A stretch of 64,000 nt of DNA from JADLFV01 sp964471555 (lineage in GTDB: Bacteria; Planctomycetota; Phycisphaerae; Phycisphaerales; Phycisphaeraceae): positions 7,942 through 71,941 of the forward strand of contig CAYYGM010000005.1 of assembly GCA_964471555.1 (NCBI GenBank), in the 5' to 3' direction. Of the stretch, positions 15,575 through 23,878 are shown in pieces; positions within the stretch are counted from its first letter, which is position 1, and each line of letters starts with the position of its first letter. The notes under the pieces are model-generated. The model made no database searches, was not told where the DNA came from, and saw nothing but the letters and a program-made list of their open reading frames with translations. A program made the position numbers and the translations under genes.

Positions 15575-17763
15575 TCCCACAGCGGTCTCCTCTCGGTGCC
15601 GAGGTCGCGCGAGAACATCCAGCGCAAGGTGCCGATCAACATGCCGCAGCCGTAGGCCGCCCGCGCCAGCAAGACCAAGGGGCTCAACAGCAATGGCTCC
15701 CATCGGCCGACCCGGGCCCAGCAGGCGACGATGTAAATCGTGTGCAGAGGAACAAGCGGCAGGGCTGCCAGTGCCGCCAGCAGGGGCAACCGATACAACC
15801 AGCCGAAGCGCGTCACACCCGTGTCCTGTTTGCTTTCCACGGCACTGTAGGCCCAGCGATAGCTGCGGCGCAGCACGTTGGCGAGCCCTTCGCGGTTGTG
15901 GTGGCCGGCTTTAGCGTTGGGCTGAAACAGGATGGGGATGCCGCGGGCTTGCAATTCGCTCTGCCAGGCGAGTTCCTCGTGAGCGTAGGCGATCGGCTGC
16001 AACTCGGTGAAGCCGCGGGTGCTCAGGAATAGCGATCGCTCGACGCCCAGATTGCACGGCGGATGCTGGGTGACGACGTGCATGTCCTGGCGATCGTGCG
16101 CGTGGTACCAGCCGCAGTAATAGTCCAGCCGCGACATCAGGGTCAGCCCGTCCGGCATGGACAGCGCCCCGCCCACGCAGGGCCACCCCTTTGCGTGCGT
16201 GGCCAGCATGGTGTGGAGCCAACCCGGTTCCGGGATGCAATCGACATCCAGGAAGATCAGAAACTCACCGCTTGCCTTCAGGGCGCCGACGTTGCGGGCG
16301 TGGGCAGGATTGCCGGTCGGTTCGGTCAGGTGAACGACCTGTGCGCCAGCTTCGCGCGCGACATCCGCGGTGCCGTCGGTTGAGCCGTCATCCACCACGA
16401 TGATTTCAACCGCATGTTCCTCCAGCTTCTGTGCATGGATGGCCTCGATCAATCGCGGCAGAGATGCAGCCCCGTTGCGGACGGGAATCACCACCGACAC
16501 GGTGCGCACCGGATTGTTCGCCTCACCACCCGCGCGCTGGCTGACAAACACCCCGTCGTTCACTTCCGCCAGCAACTGGCCCGTCATCCGATGGAAGTGA
16601 TCCTGCCCCAGGTGATCCTGGTAGTAACGGTATCCGCGCCGGGCGTATTCCAGTCGCAGCGTTTCATCGGCAAGCAAACGCCCGATCCCTTCCGCCAGCG
16701 CCCCGGCGTTGGGCTCAACCAGGACAGCGGTGTCCAGCGACAGCAGACGACGATGCGCCTTGATGTCCGTGGCGACGATCGGCCGGGCCGCGGCCAGGTA
16801 CTCAATGACCTTCAGTGGAAGGTTCTCGCCATAAGTGCGCGGCGACACCAGCACATCGGCAAGCTTCAGGTAAGCGGGAACCTGGTCCTGTTCGATGCGG
16901 GGCACGAGCCGGCACCGATCCGCGGAGAGCTGCTGCGACAATCGCTGGTCAAGCTGCGCGATCTGGTCGTCACTGCCGCCGACCAGCACGAACACGACCT
17001 GCGGCGAGCGTTCAACCGCTTTGGCCATGGACGCCACAAGCAGATCGATCCCCTGATATGCGGCCAGATTGCCCGTGTACATCACGATGGGCTGACCCGG
17101 CGCAAGCGATAATTCCTGGCGCAAACGATCCACCGAAGCATCATCGACCGCGACAAGCTGTCCCGGATAATGCCACTCGTGCACCGGCTTGCCCGGCGAA
17201 ACCTCGCGCACACAGTCTGCCAGCCCCAGGCTGCAGGCGACGATCGAACTGTGCCGGATGAGCCAGCATTCGCAGTGATACCACAACGCCCGCAGCGGCC
17301 GCCAGGCAAGCAGCGGATACGCGCACAACTGCTCAGCCAGGTTCGACTGCATGTCATACACCAGCGGCACACGCGACTTTTTCCGCAGCAGCGCAACCAG
17401 AAAAGCGGACTCTTCTACCGCGTGCACGCAGGTGTAACGATGGCGCGTCAGCAGCTTACGCAGCTTGAAAAACAGCAGAATGTCCAGCACGATCTTGCGG
17501 ATCGAGAGCCCGATCGGAATCGCCTTGAAGCCGAAGGGATTGCCCACACGCAAGTAACGCACATGCTCCAACGGCGGCGAGGTGCCCAGGGGATGGGTCA
17601 GCACGTCCACGTGATAGCCATGGGCCACGTATGATTTGAGCACGTGCAGCAACGCGATGGGGGTGCCGCGATCCTCGTAGAAGGGCTGCGGCGCGACAAG
17701 CAGGATGCGCGGCGGACCTGCTTTTTCAGCATCACCCCAAGTTGTCTCAGCACCTTCCACCAT
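15571..17763 (-). CDS. Bifunctional GT4-GT2 glycosyltransferase
   Basis: One 730-residue chain with two catalytic domains. Residues of roughly 15-410 form a GT-B enzyme of family GT4: RILLVAPQPFYEDRGTPIAL at the N-terminus, VMYTGNLAAYQGIDLLVASM, VLVSPRTYGENLPLKVIEYL with the EX7E-type donor motif. Residues of about 425-730 form a GT-A enzyme of family GT2: SVVIPVRNGAASLPRLIEAI, EIIVVDDGSTDGTADVAREA, FLIFLDVDCIPEPGW, and a C-terminal hydrophobic stretch that may touch the membrane. The fusion implies two consecutive sugar additions. It lies nine bases downstream of the GT4-GT4 gene and is coupled by ATGA to the next GT2. Confidence 0.88.
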   Translation of the reverse strand: MVEGAETTWGDAEKAGPPRILLVAPQPFYEDRGTPIALLHVLKSYVAHGYHVDVLTHPLGTSPPLEHVRYLRVGNPFGFKAIPIGLSIRKIVLDILLFFKLRKLLTRHRYTCVHAVEESAFLVALLRKKSRVPLVYDMQSNLAEQLCAYPLLAWRPLRALWYHCECWLIRHSSIVACSLGLADCVREVSPGKPVHEWHYPGQLVAVDDASVDRLRQELSLAPGQPIVMYTGNLAAYQGIDLLVASMAKAVERSPQVVFVLVGGSDDQIAQLDQRLSQQLSADRCRLVPRIEQDQVPAYLKLADVLVSPRTYGENLPLKVIEYLAAARPIVATDIKAHRRLLSLDTAVLVEPNAGALAEGIGRLLADETLRLEYARRGYRYYQDHLGQDHFHRMTGQLLAEVNDGVFVSQRAGGEANNPVRTVSVVIPVRNGAASLPRLIEAIHAQKLEEHAVEIIVVDDGSTDGTADVAREAGAQVVHLTEPTGNPAHARNVGALKASGEFLIFLDVDCIPEPGWLHTMLATHAKGWPCVGGALSMPDGLTLMSRLDYYCGWYHAHDRQDMHVVTQHPPCNLGVERSLFLSTRGFTELQPIAYAHEELAWQSELQARGIPILFQPNAKAGHHNREGLANVLRRSYRWAYSAVESKQDTGVTRFGWLYRLPLLAALAALPLVPLHTIYIVACWARVGRWEPLLLSPLVLLARAAYGCGMLIGTLRWMFSRDLGTERRPLWE

Positions 17764-17772
17764 GAAACACCT

Positions 17773-20394
17773 TTAGCCGTGCTCAATGATCTGTGCGATA
17801 CGTCCGTTGGCCACTTCGAGATCAAACCGTTCCTGCGTGCACCGCCTGACGCGGGTGCGGTACGCTCCGATCTGCTCGGGCGACAACAGCGCCACCTCCT
17901 GCATCGCACGGGCCACGCCGTCGACATCGCCGGGCTCGATCACCCAGCCCAGCGAGGGATCGCTGACAACCTCCGGCATGCCGCCGACGCGGAACACGAT
18001 CGGGATCGCCCCCGTGGCCATGCCCTCCAACAGCGCCAACGGCAGGCCTTCCACCCGACTGGTCGCCAGCAGCACATCCATCAGCGCAAACAAGCTGACG
18101 GTGTCCTTGATGAATCCCGCCCAGCGGATGTGATCGGCAACCCCCAGATCCTCGCCTAACGCCTGTAGCGCATCTGCTTCAGGGCCGGTCCCGCCCACCA
18201 CCAGGTAAGCCTCGCGCTGCGGCTCCAGCGCCCGATATGCAGCAAACGCCCGTACCGCCAGGTCCACGCCCTTCTCCGGATTCAAGCGCGACATCATGCC
18301 GAACACGATCGCCGAGTCCGGCAAATCATGCGTTTCTCGTGCGGCGCGGCGCTGCTCGTCGGTCACGTGAAACTTGTCACAATCCACCCCGTTGCAAACG
18401 GTCAGGATTTTTTCCGGCGGACAGTGCCAGTTTTCGATGAAATGCTGCCGCACCGATTCGCTGACCGCGATGATGTGGCTGGGACAACGCATGCGCAGCT
18501 TGCGCCGCAGGTGCTCCTTTCGCCAGCGCAAGCTCACACCGGGGATCAGCCCCTTGAGATATCGCTTGGGATTGTTCTGCGGCAAGGCGGGCGGCAGGGT
18601 GTGTTCGATGTAGATGATGCGATCGAACCGACTGCGCATCGCCTTCATTAAGCTCAAACTCATGCCGAACTCGGTGTCCAGCGCGGGGAACACCACCACC
18701 TTGCTCTTGACGCGGCTGAACGTGTCGGCCCAACTGTGCCGTGCCCGCGAATCGTTTTCCAGCACGCTCACCGGCGAATCAATCACATCCAGACCCTGCG
18801 GCGGAACGGGCAGGCTGTCTTTGCCGCGCACGTATTCCACCGGGTACTGATGTTTCATCAGGTGCTGGATGAGCAGGGATGTGTGGTTTTCCGCGCCGCC
18901 CCAACCGTTGCTTTCCTCTATGATGCAGACGGGCGGTTTGGCTTCGTTGACAGGCCTCGGAGACCTTGGCACTCCGCTGCGCGGCAGTTCGGGCATGGAG
19001 CGCACGGACCACCACAGCCGCACATACTCCAGCCAGGCGTCGACCATGTCACGAATTTTGCTGAACAGATACGTTCGGTTCCACGCGGCATGGCCCGCCA
19101 GACCCGCAGCATTGAAAAGCTGGTGCAGATTCGCATCCAGATCGAACTTGCGGCCCACGTGCTGGTGCACGCGCACGCTGAACGCTTCGCGCTGCTCGGC
19201 TGACAGGGCGGCCGCCGCGCGCATCGCCTCGACCAGCGGCTCCACCTGTTCGCGCGGCACGCACCAGCCCAACGAAGGATCTTCGATGACCTGCGGCATA
19301 CCACTGGCGTCCGAGGTGATGGGCACAAGACCGCACGCCATCGCCTCCAGCAACACCAGCGGCAGACCCTCAGCCCGGCTGGGCATCAGGATCGCATCCA
19401 TCAGGCGGTACGCCCGCAGCGGCTGAGCCTGAAAACCCAACCAGCGCACGCGATCGGCAATGTTCAACTGCTCGGCCAACTGCTTGAGTTGCTTTTCCTG
19501 CGGGCCCTGGCCGGCAATCACCAGCAAGGCGTCGCGCGTCGGATTGGATAACGCAAACTGTGCAAAGGCCCGCAGCGCCAGGTCCACACCCTTGACCGGA
19601 TCCAGCCGGGTCATCATGCCGAACACCAGGGCGTCGGGTGCAATGCCCTGCGCCTGCCGGGCGTCGCGGCGCGATGCAGCGTCGATCAACTGCCAGCGGT
19701 CGCTGACGCTGTTGGGCACCATGCTCAGCTGCCGGCTCGGCGCGAACCACTGATCCGTCAGGCGATCGGCCACTTCATCGCTGACCGCAACAATGCGATC
19801 GGCACAGCGCATGCGATAGCGGCGGCGAAGCTGCTCGATCCAGTCTGCCCGACCTTTGGCAGTCAACAAGCCCGACCAGTTCGGGCGCTGGAAGCCCTCG
19901 GGCAGCGGTGTCGGTGCCAGTTGCTCAATGTAGATCACCCGGCGAAACGATCGCCGCAGGGCGCCCAGGAATGCGAAGCTGCCGAACTCCACGCGCGGAC
20001 AGGGCAGGATCACCGCGTGGCTCTTGATCCGGCGCAAAGCACGAATCCACGCCCTGCGGCTGCTGACATCTTCCACACTCAGTGGCAGGTTGAACCACTG
20101 AAAGGCGTAGTTTTCGATCCGCGTCAGTTCCGGATCGCCGTTGCATCGACCGGCTGTGACGTACTTGACGTGCATGTCGTGCTCGAGCAGCCAATGGATC
20201 AGATCGCGCGTGTGCTGCTCGGTGCCGCCCCAGGCGGAATTTTCCACGATCACGCACACGGCCGGGGGATCGGTGGAGTACGGCGACTTCTTGGCGCAGA
20301 AGAACGCCAGGCGCGTGGAAAGAAATTCGCGCACGGTTTCCACGAACGAGCAGCGCAGGGCCAACTTCGCAATTTCAAACACCGTGTGCGCCAT
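17773..20394 (-). CDS. Tandem GT4-GT4 double glycosyltransferase
   Basis: An 873-residue protein holding two full GT4 domains of similar sequence. The first opens with AVCVIVENSAWGGTEQHTRD (about residue 47) and contains FGMMTRLDPVKGVDLALRAF and ILMPSRAEGLPLVLLEAMAC. The second opens with VCIIEESNGWGGAENHTSLL (about residue 490) and contains FGMMSRLNPEKGVDLAVRAF and LLATSRVEGLPLALLEGMAT. The repeated blocks show an internal duplication that has since diverged. Both copies keep the R-x-P-KG phosphate-binding stretch and the E-G-x-P-L-x2-L-E donor motif, so both may be active. The ATG shares its first base with the upstream stop codon. Confidence 0.88.
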   Translation of the reverse strand: MAHTVFEIAKLALRCSFVETVREFLSTRLAFFCAKKSPYSTDPPAVCVIVENSAWGGTEQHTRDLIHWLLEHDMHVKYVTAGRCNGDPELTRIENYAFQWFNLPLSVEDVSSRRAWIRALRRIKSHAVILPCPRVEFGSFAFLGALRRSFRRVIYIEQLAPTPLPEGFQRPNWSGLLTAKGRADWIEQLRRRYRMRCADRIVAVSDEVADRLTDQWFAPSRQLSMVPNSVSDRWQLIDAASRRDARQAQGIAPDALVFGMMTRLDPVKGVDLALRAFAQFALSNPTRDALLVIAGQGPQEKQLKQLAEQLNIADRVRWLGFQAQPLRAYRLMDAILMPSRAEGLPLVLLEAMACGLVPITSDASGMPQVIEDPSLGWCVPREQVEPLVEAMRAAAALSAEQREAFSVRVHQHVGRKFDLDANLHQLFNAAGLAGHAAWNRTYLFSKIRDMVDAWLEYVRLWWSVRSMPELPRSGVPRSPRPVNEAKPPVCIIEESNGWGGAENHTSLLIQHLMKHQYPVEYVRGKDSLPVPPQGLDVIDSPVSVLENDSRARHSWADTFSRVKSKVVVFPALDTEFGMSLSLMKAMRSRFDRIIYIEHTLPPALPQNNPKRYLKGLIPGVSLRWRKEHLRRKLRMRCPSHIIAVSESVRQHFIENWHCPPEKILTVCNGVDCDKFHVTDEQRRAARETHDLPDSAIVFGMMSRLNPEKGVDLAVRAFAAYRALEPQREAYLVVGGTGPEADALQALGEDLGVADHIRWAGFIKDTVSLFALMDVLLATSRVEGLPLALLEGMATGAIPIVFRVGGMPEVVSDPSLGWVIEPGDVDGVARAMQEVALLSPEQIGAYRTRVRRCTQERFDLEVANGRIAQIIEHG

Positions 20395-21575
20395 CAGCCT
20401 GCCCGCTCCATGCGATGCTGCTTGCGGCGCATGCCGAGCAATTGCCCCGCCCGCCAGAACAGGAACACCGCGCCCGCCAACACGGCGCCTGCCAGCACAC
20501 CACTGATTCCCTGTCTGCCCCAGGGCTGTGCCAGCACATAACCCGAGGTCAGCGCCAGCAATCCCGAAACGACCAGCCAGCCGGTAATCCCCAGCGTGCG
20601 AAAGATCAACGCCGCGAAGACGTAGAAGCCCAGCCGCCGCAGGTAGTACAACGAGTTGAACAGGTAAAAGTGATGATCCTCGGGATAGAACACCCAGACG
20701 CGGCGCGAGATTTCATGGTGCAACTGCGCCATGTGCCGGCGCAAAGACACAGAGCGCTGCAGTGGGTACGCAATCTCGGGTAATCGGTTGGGCGTAAGAA
20801 AAACCACGTCGGGATGCCGGGCGAAGCGGGCGAGAAACGCTTCCATCAGGCGAAGGTCTTTGTCCTTCAACATCCAGGAGTGAAAGGAAAGATGCAACAG
20901 CGAAGACTGCTGCCGGGCCAGAGCTTCTTCGACATTCCAGGTGTAAATGTCGTTGCCCAACTCCCACCAGAAGCAGGCGCCCAGAATGCACAGCCCGTTC
21001 TGGCGCGGCGCGTTTGTACCGCCCAGCACATATTCAAAGCCCGCTTCCTTGAGAAGGCGCAGGTTGTCCGCGTCGCAGGCATTCCAGGGATAGATGAAGG
21101 TCTGAAGTTTGCAGCCGAACAGTTTTTCGAGATAGTGCTTGCCGTGCAGGATCTTGTGGCGCTGCTGATCGACCGGCAGGCCGTTGAACTCGCTGTAGCC
21201 ATCATCATGCACCGGGCGGTAGGGCAGCCAGGCGCCCGCGATGCCGTCGAACATGTCTGGTGACGTGCGATCGTAGATGGCGGTGGGGCGATGGGGATTG
21301 GTCTGGTGTGTGTCGCCGTGCTGTGCGATTTCCAGCAGACCGGGCTTGGCCAGGTATTCTCTGAGCAGGGCCAGCATGTCGGGGTTGCCGTCGAGCGGGA
21401 AATACTCATCGAGCCGATCGTCGTGCGGATCGCTGACCACGCGCGGCACGACCGCCGCAACATGCGGCACACCGTGTTTTTCAAATAGCGAAAGCACCCG
21501 GCGCTCGTGATTCACATCGCTGAGCGCGCAGGGATCATCATTTCGCATGACGATGTAAATGCGTCGTTTTCTCAC
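20394..21575 (-). CDS. DUF2334/polysaccharide-deacetylase-like protein with membrane tail
   Basis: First gene of the polysaccharide operon. The opening RRIYIVMRNDDPCALSDVNH has the paired aspartates of the NodB/DUF2334 deacetylase fold, LLEIAQHGDTHQTNP supplies the H-x3-H-like metal site, and TFIYPWNACDADNLRLLKEA a later conserved strand. After the catalytic part come a stretch with HEISRRVWVFYPEDHHFYLF and two or three hydrophobic helices (FYVFAALIFRTLGITGWLVV, AGAVLAGAVFLFW) anchoring it in the inner membrane. A GTG start with AGGG upstream is used; the ATG nine codons in is the alternative. Likely role: removing acyl groups from the growing glycan, an inference from the family. Confidence 0.75.
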   Translation of the reverse strand: MRKRRIYIVMRNDDPCALSDVNHERRVLSLFEKHGVPHVAAVVPRVVSDPHDDRLDEYFPLDGNPDMLALLREYLAKPGLLEIAQHGDTHQTNPHRPTAIYDRTSPDMFDGIAGAWLPYRPVHDDGYSEFNGLPVDQQRHKILHGKHYLEKLFGCKLQTFIYPWNACDADNLRLLKEAGFEYVLGGTNAPRQNGLCILGACFWWELGNDIYTWNVEEALARQQSSLLHLSFHSWMLKDKDLRLMEAFLARFARHPDVVFLTPNRLPEIAYPLQRSVSLRRHMAQLHHEISRRVWVFYPEDHHFYLFNSLYYLRRLGFYVFAALIFRTLGITGWLVVSGLLALTSGYVLAQPWGRQGISGVLAGAVLAGAVFLFWRAGQLLGMRRKQHRMERAG

Positions 21576-22068
21576 CCTCGCCCTAGATCACATAAGGTAG
21601 CTACAATCCCCGTCCATCCATCCAATATTAAGATTGGCTCTAATTATAGACTCCACCACCCGTTTTTGGAAATATTTTAAAGTGGCATTGGCGCTAACAC
21701 GGGACAACTGCACGATCTTTCACGTGAAAGCGGGTTGCTTTGGCGGGCCACAAAAACAGTAAACCATTGAAAAATATTGATTAAACATCAGACGCGTGGC
21801 CGTCGGGCTTTGTGGGGTGCTCTGGTTTTTTCCACATGTTCATGGGGCCATCTGATAAAGAAATTCGCCAGAAAATGATTGACGAACCATGGCTAACCAT
21901 CCCAGACTGCTCTGATCGGGGGGGCTTGGTCGTTGATGGCTCGTTTGATGGCCGCCGGCGTTGCTGGTAATCACGTGGACGTTGGCGTCTGAACCCGTCG
22001 GCAGCGTTCCTTTTCGCTCGCCTGATGGCCGGTCGGTGATGACGGCATCGAGGCAATCTCACCACCCC
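21576..22068 (-). other. Intergenic region upstream of the polysaccharide operon
   Basis: About 490 bases with no convincing gene. The part next to the operon (21600-21780) is AT-rich and probably holds its promoter, although no good -35/-10 pair stands out. A minus-strand open frame of 94 codons at 21781-22065 has no ribosome site or recognisable motif; one stretch read in another frame as LDAVITDRPSGERK vaguely recalls the end of a DeoR-type regulator and may be a decayed remnant. Confidence 0.4.
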
Positions 22069-23640
22069 TCATTGATTTGCTTCGAAGTAGTCGAAGTATG
22101 CCATCGCCCGTTCGAAGCTCAGGTCCATGGCGAACAAGCCGACGAATGGACCAGTAAATGCGCCGCGTCGACCATAGTTGTCGGACAGAATGGTTGGATT
22201 CAAGACGGGTTCAAGCCGTCGCCAGTTGCGGCCATCCTGTGAGGCACTGAAGTGCAGTTCATTCTCGTTCATCTGCACCCGCAAATGAATGTCCCGCCAG
22301 TCATCGATCGCAAGCCGGCCGCTGTATGGCTCACGGTAGTTTCCATCGTCACAAACACCCACGTACAACTGTTTGCCGACCTGCTCACTTCTCCGTACGG
22401 CCAGATACACGAATGACGCGCTGTTCATGTAGCAGATCAACCCCGCCGCGGTTGAGAAGTCTCGCGGCTCGAAATCAACGCGCGTCTGTGCGGTCATGTG
22501 CCATGAGGTGATGCGTTTGGCCAGCAGGCTTTTCTGATGAAGACACACAAGCGAACTTCGCCCCCGCAGTTGCAGCCAACCCGGCCGCACCTTCAGGCTG
22601 GCCCACGATTCATCGATTGGCTCACGTAAAGACTGGTATTCAATATCCAGTGTGGCGGCATCAAAATCATCTCGCTGGGGCTTCGCCGGCCACGGGTGCG
22701 GTTGCAGTCCACGGGGTGCGGGTACGACGACCTTGGGCTCCGTCGTGCCGCCATCAAGTCTCAACCAATCGTCGTCAGTCCATTTCACGCGCTGCAGCGC
22801 AGTCTCGCGTCCCAGCAGGCAGCGGCGTTCACGATGCACCGGCCGCGCGCACAGATGCGCGAGATACCATTCGCCGGACTGCGTTTCGACGATCTCGCCA
22901 TGCCCAGCCCGTTGCAGCGTCAAATCGGCGTTGTTTCGGCTGGTCAGGACCATGGGCTGCGGATCGAGCTCGTACGGGCCGCAGATATCCTTTGCCCGCG
23001 CCATCGAAATGCCGTGATTCCAGCTTGTGCCGCCCTCAGCCAGCATCAGGTAGTACCACGCGTTGCGTTTGTAAAGGTTGGGGCCTTCGATCAACGGTTC
23101 CTTCCGCAGGATGTTGGTTACCGGGCCGACCAGCCTGCCTTGTCCCGGATCGAATTCCTGCAGAACAATGCCCCCGAACCTCGGATGATCCGGGCGATAG
23201 TCCCATTTCACATTGACCAGCCACTTGCGGCCGTCGTCATCGTGAAACAGTGATGGATCAAAACCCCACGAGTTCAGATAGATCGGCTCGGACCACGGGC
23301 CGGCGATATCATCTGCCGTGACCAGGTAGTTGCGGCAGTCCTTAAACGGTCCCCCATGGGTCTGCACGATGGTGTAGAGCAGATAGAACGTGCCATCGTC
23401 ATAGCTGATTGATGGCGCCCAGATACCGCCGGAGTCGGGCACGCCTGCCAGGGGCAATTGACTGGTTCGCGTCAAGGCATGCGCGATCATTCGCCAGTGG
23501 ACCAGGTCGCGCGAGTGATAGATAGGCACGCCGGGGAACCACTCAAAACTGCTCGTAGCCAGAAAGTAGTCATCGCCGACCCGGATGAACGAGGGATCGG
23601 GATTGAAGCCGGGTAGAATGGGATTACGAATTTCAGTCAT
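22069..23640 (-). CDS. Glycoside hydrolase family 43 (beta-xylosidase/arabinofuranosidase type)
   Basis: Five-bladed beta-propeller enzyme of 523 residues. The N-terminus IRNPILPGFNPDPSFIRVGD contains the catalytic-base aspartate of GH43, WGFDPSLFHDDDGRKWLV the pKa-modulating aspartate, and PLIEGPNLYKRNAWYYLM the general-acid glutamate. The C-terminal 190 residues form the beta-sandwich of the XynB-type subfamily. No signal peptide is visible, so it should act in the cytoplasm on imported oligosaccharides. It follows the symporter by a short gap, which matches that role. Substrate is most likely a xylo- or arabino-oligosaccharide, known for the family but not shown by the sequence. Confidence 0.93.
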   Translation of the reverse strand: MTEIRNPILPGFNPDPSFIRVGDDYFLATSSFEWFPGVPIYHSRDLVHWRMIAHALTRTSQLPLAGVPDSGGIWAPSISYDDGTFYLLYTIVQTHGGPFKDCRNYLVTADDIAGPWSEPIYLNSWGFDPSLFHDDDGRKWLVNVKWDYRPDHPRFGGIVLQEFDPGQGRLVGPVTNILRKEPLIEGPNLYKRNAWYYLMLAEGGTSWNHGISMARAKDICGPYELDPQPMVLTSRNNADLTLQRAGHGEIVETQSGEWYLAHLCARPVHRERRCLLGRETALQRVKWTDDDWLRLDGGTTEPKVVVPAPRGLQPHPWPAKPQRDDFDAATLDIEYQSLREPIDESWASLKVRPGWLQLRGRSSLVCLHQKSLLAKRITSWHMTAQTRVDFEPRDFSTAAGLICYMNSASFVYLAVRRSEQVGKQLYVGVCDDGNYREPYSGRLAIDDWRDIHLRVQMNENELHFSASQDGRNWRRLEPVLNPTILSDNYGRRGAFTGPFVGLFAMDLSFERAMAYFDYFEANQ

Positions 23641-23667
23641 GCATGTTCAGACGAGCATCGACCTGTA

Positions 23668-23878
23668 TCAGGCAGCTCCCAAACTGAGCACCAGCCAGAG
23701 GAAGCCGAGTATAACGGCAACAACCACCCAGGAAGCCAGGAATCCCAGGATATCCTGACGATCCCATTTGCACATCTCCCAATCCGTTCGCGGCAACAGC
23801 TTCAGGTGATCGAACCGGGATGGATCGGCGTAACTCTTCTGCAGTTCTATTTCATCAAGTTCCGGCGTCTCCGCGATG
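23668..23878 (-). pseudogene. Out-of-frame 3' end of the symporter gene
   Basis: Directly after a break at about 23876 the other frame reads IAETPELDEIELQKSYADPS, RFDHLKLLPRTDWEMCKWDR and a hydrophobic helix ASWVVVAVILGFLWLVLSL before TGA at 23670-23668. It has no start codon of its own. Adding a single A to CCATCG joins it smoothly to the symporter frame (…VKMKTP-IAETP…). This C-terminal block with an extra helix is what I would expect at the end of planctomycete SSS symporters. Either a real one-base deletion or an assembly error. Confidence 0.7.

Noticed and set aside
21781..22065. A 94-codon minus-strand open frame upstream of the polysaccharide operon
   Set aside because: No ribosome site, composition of noncoding sequence; at most a decayed regulator remnant in another frame.
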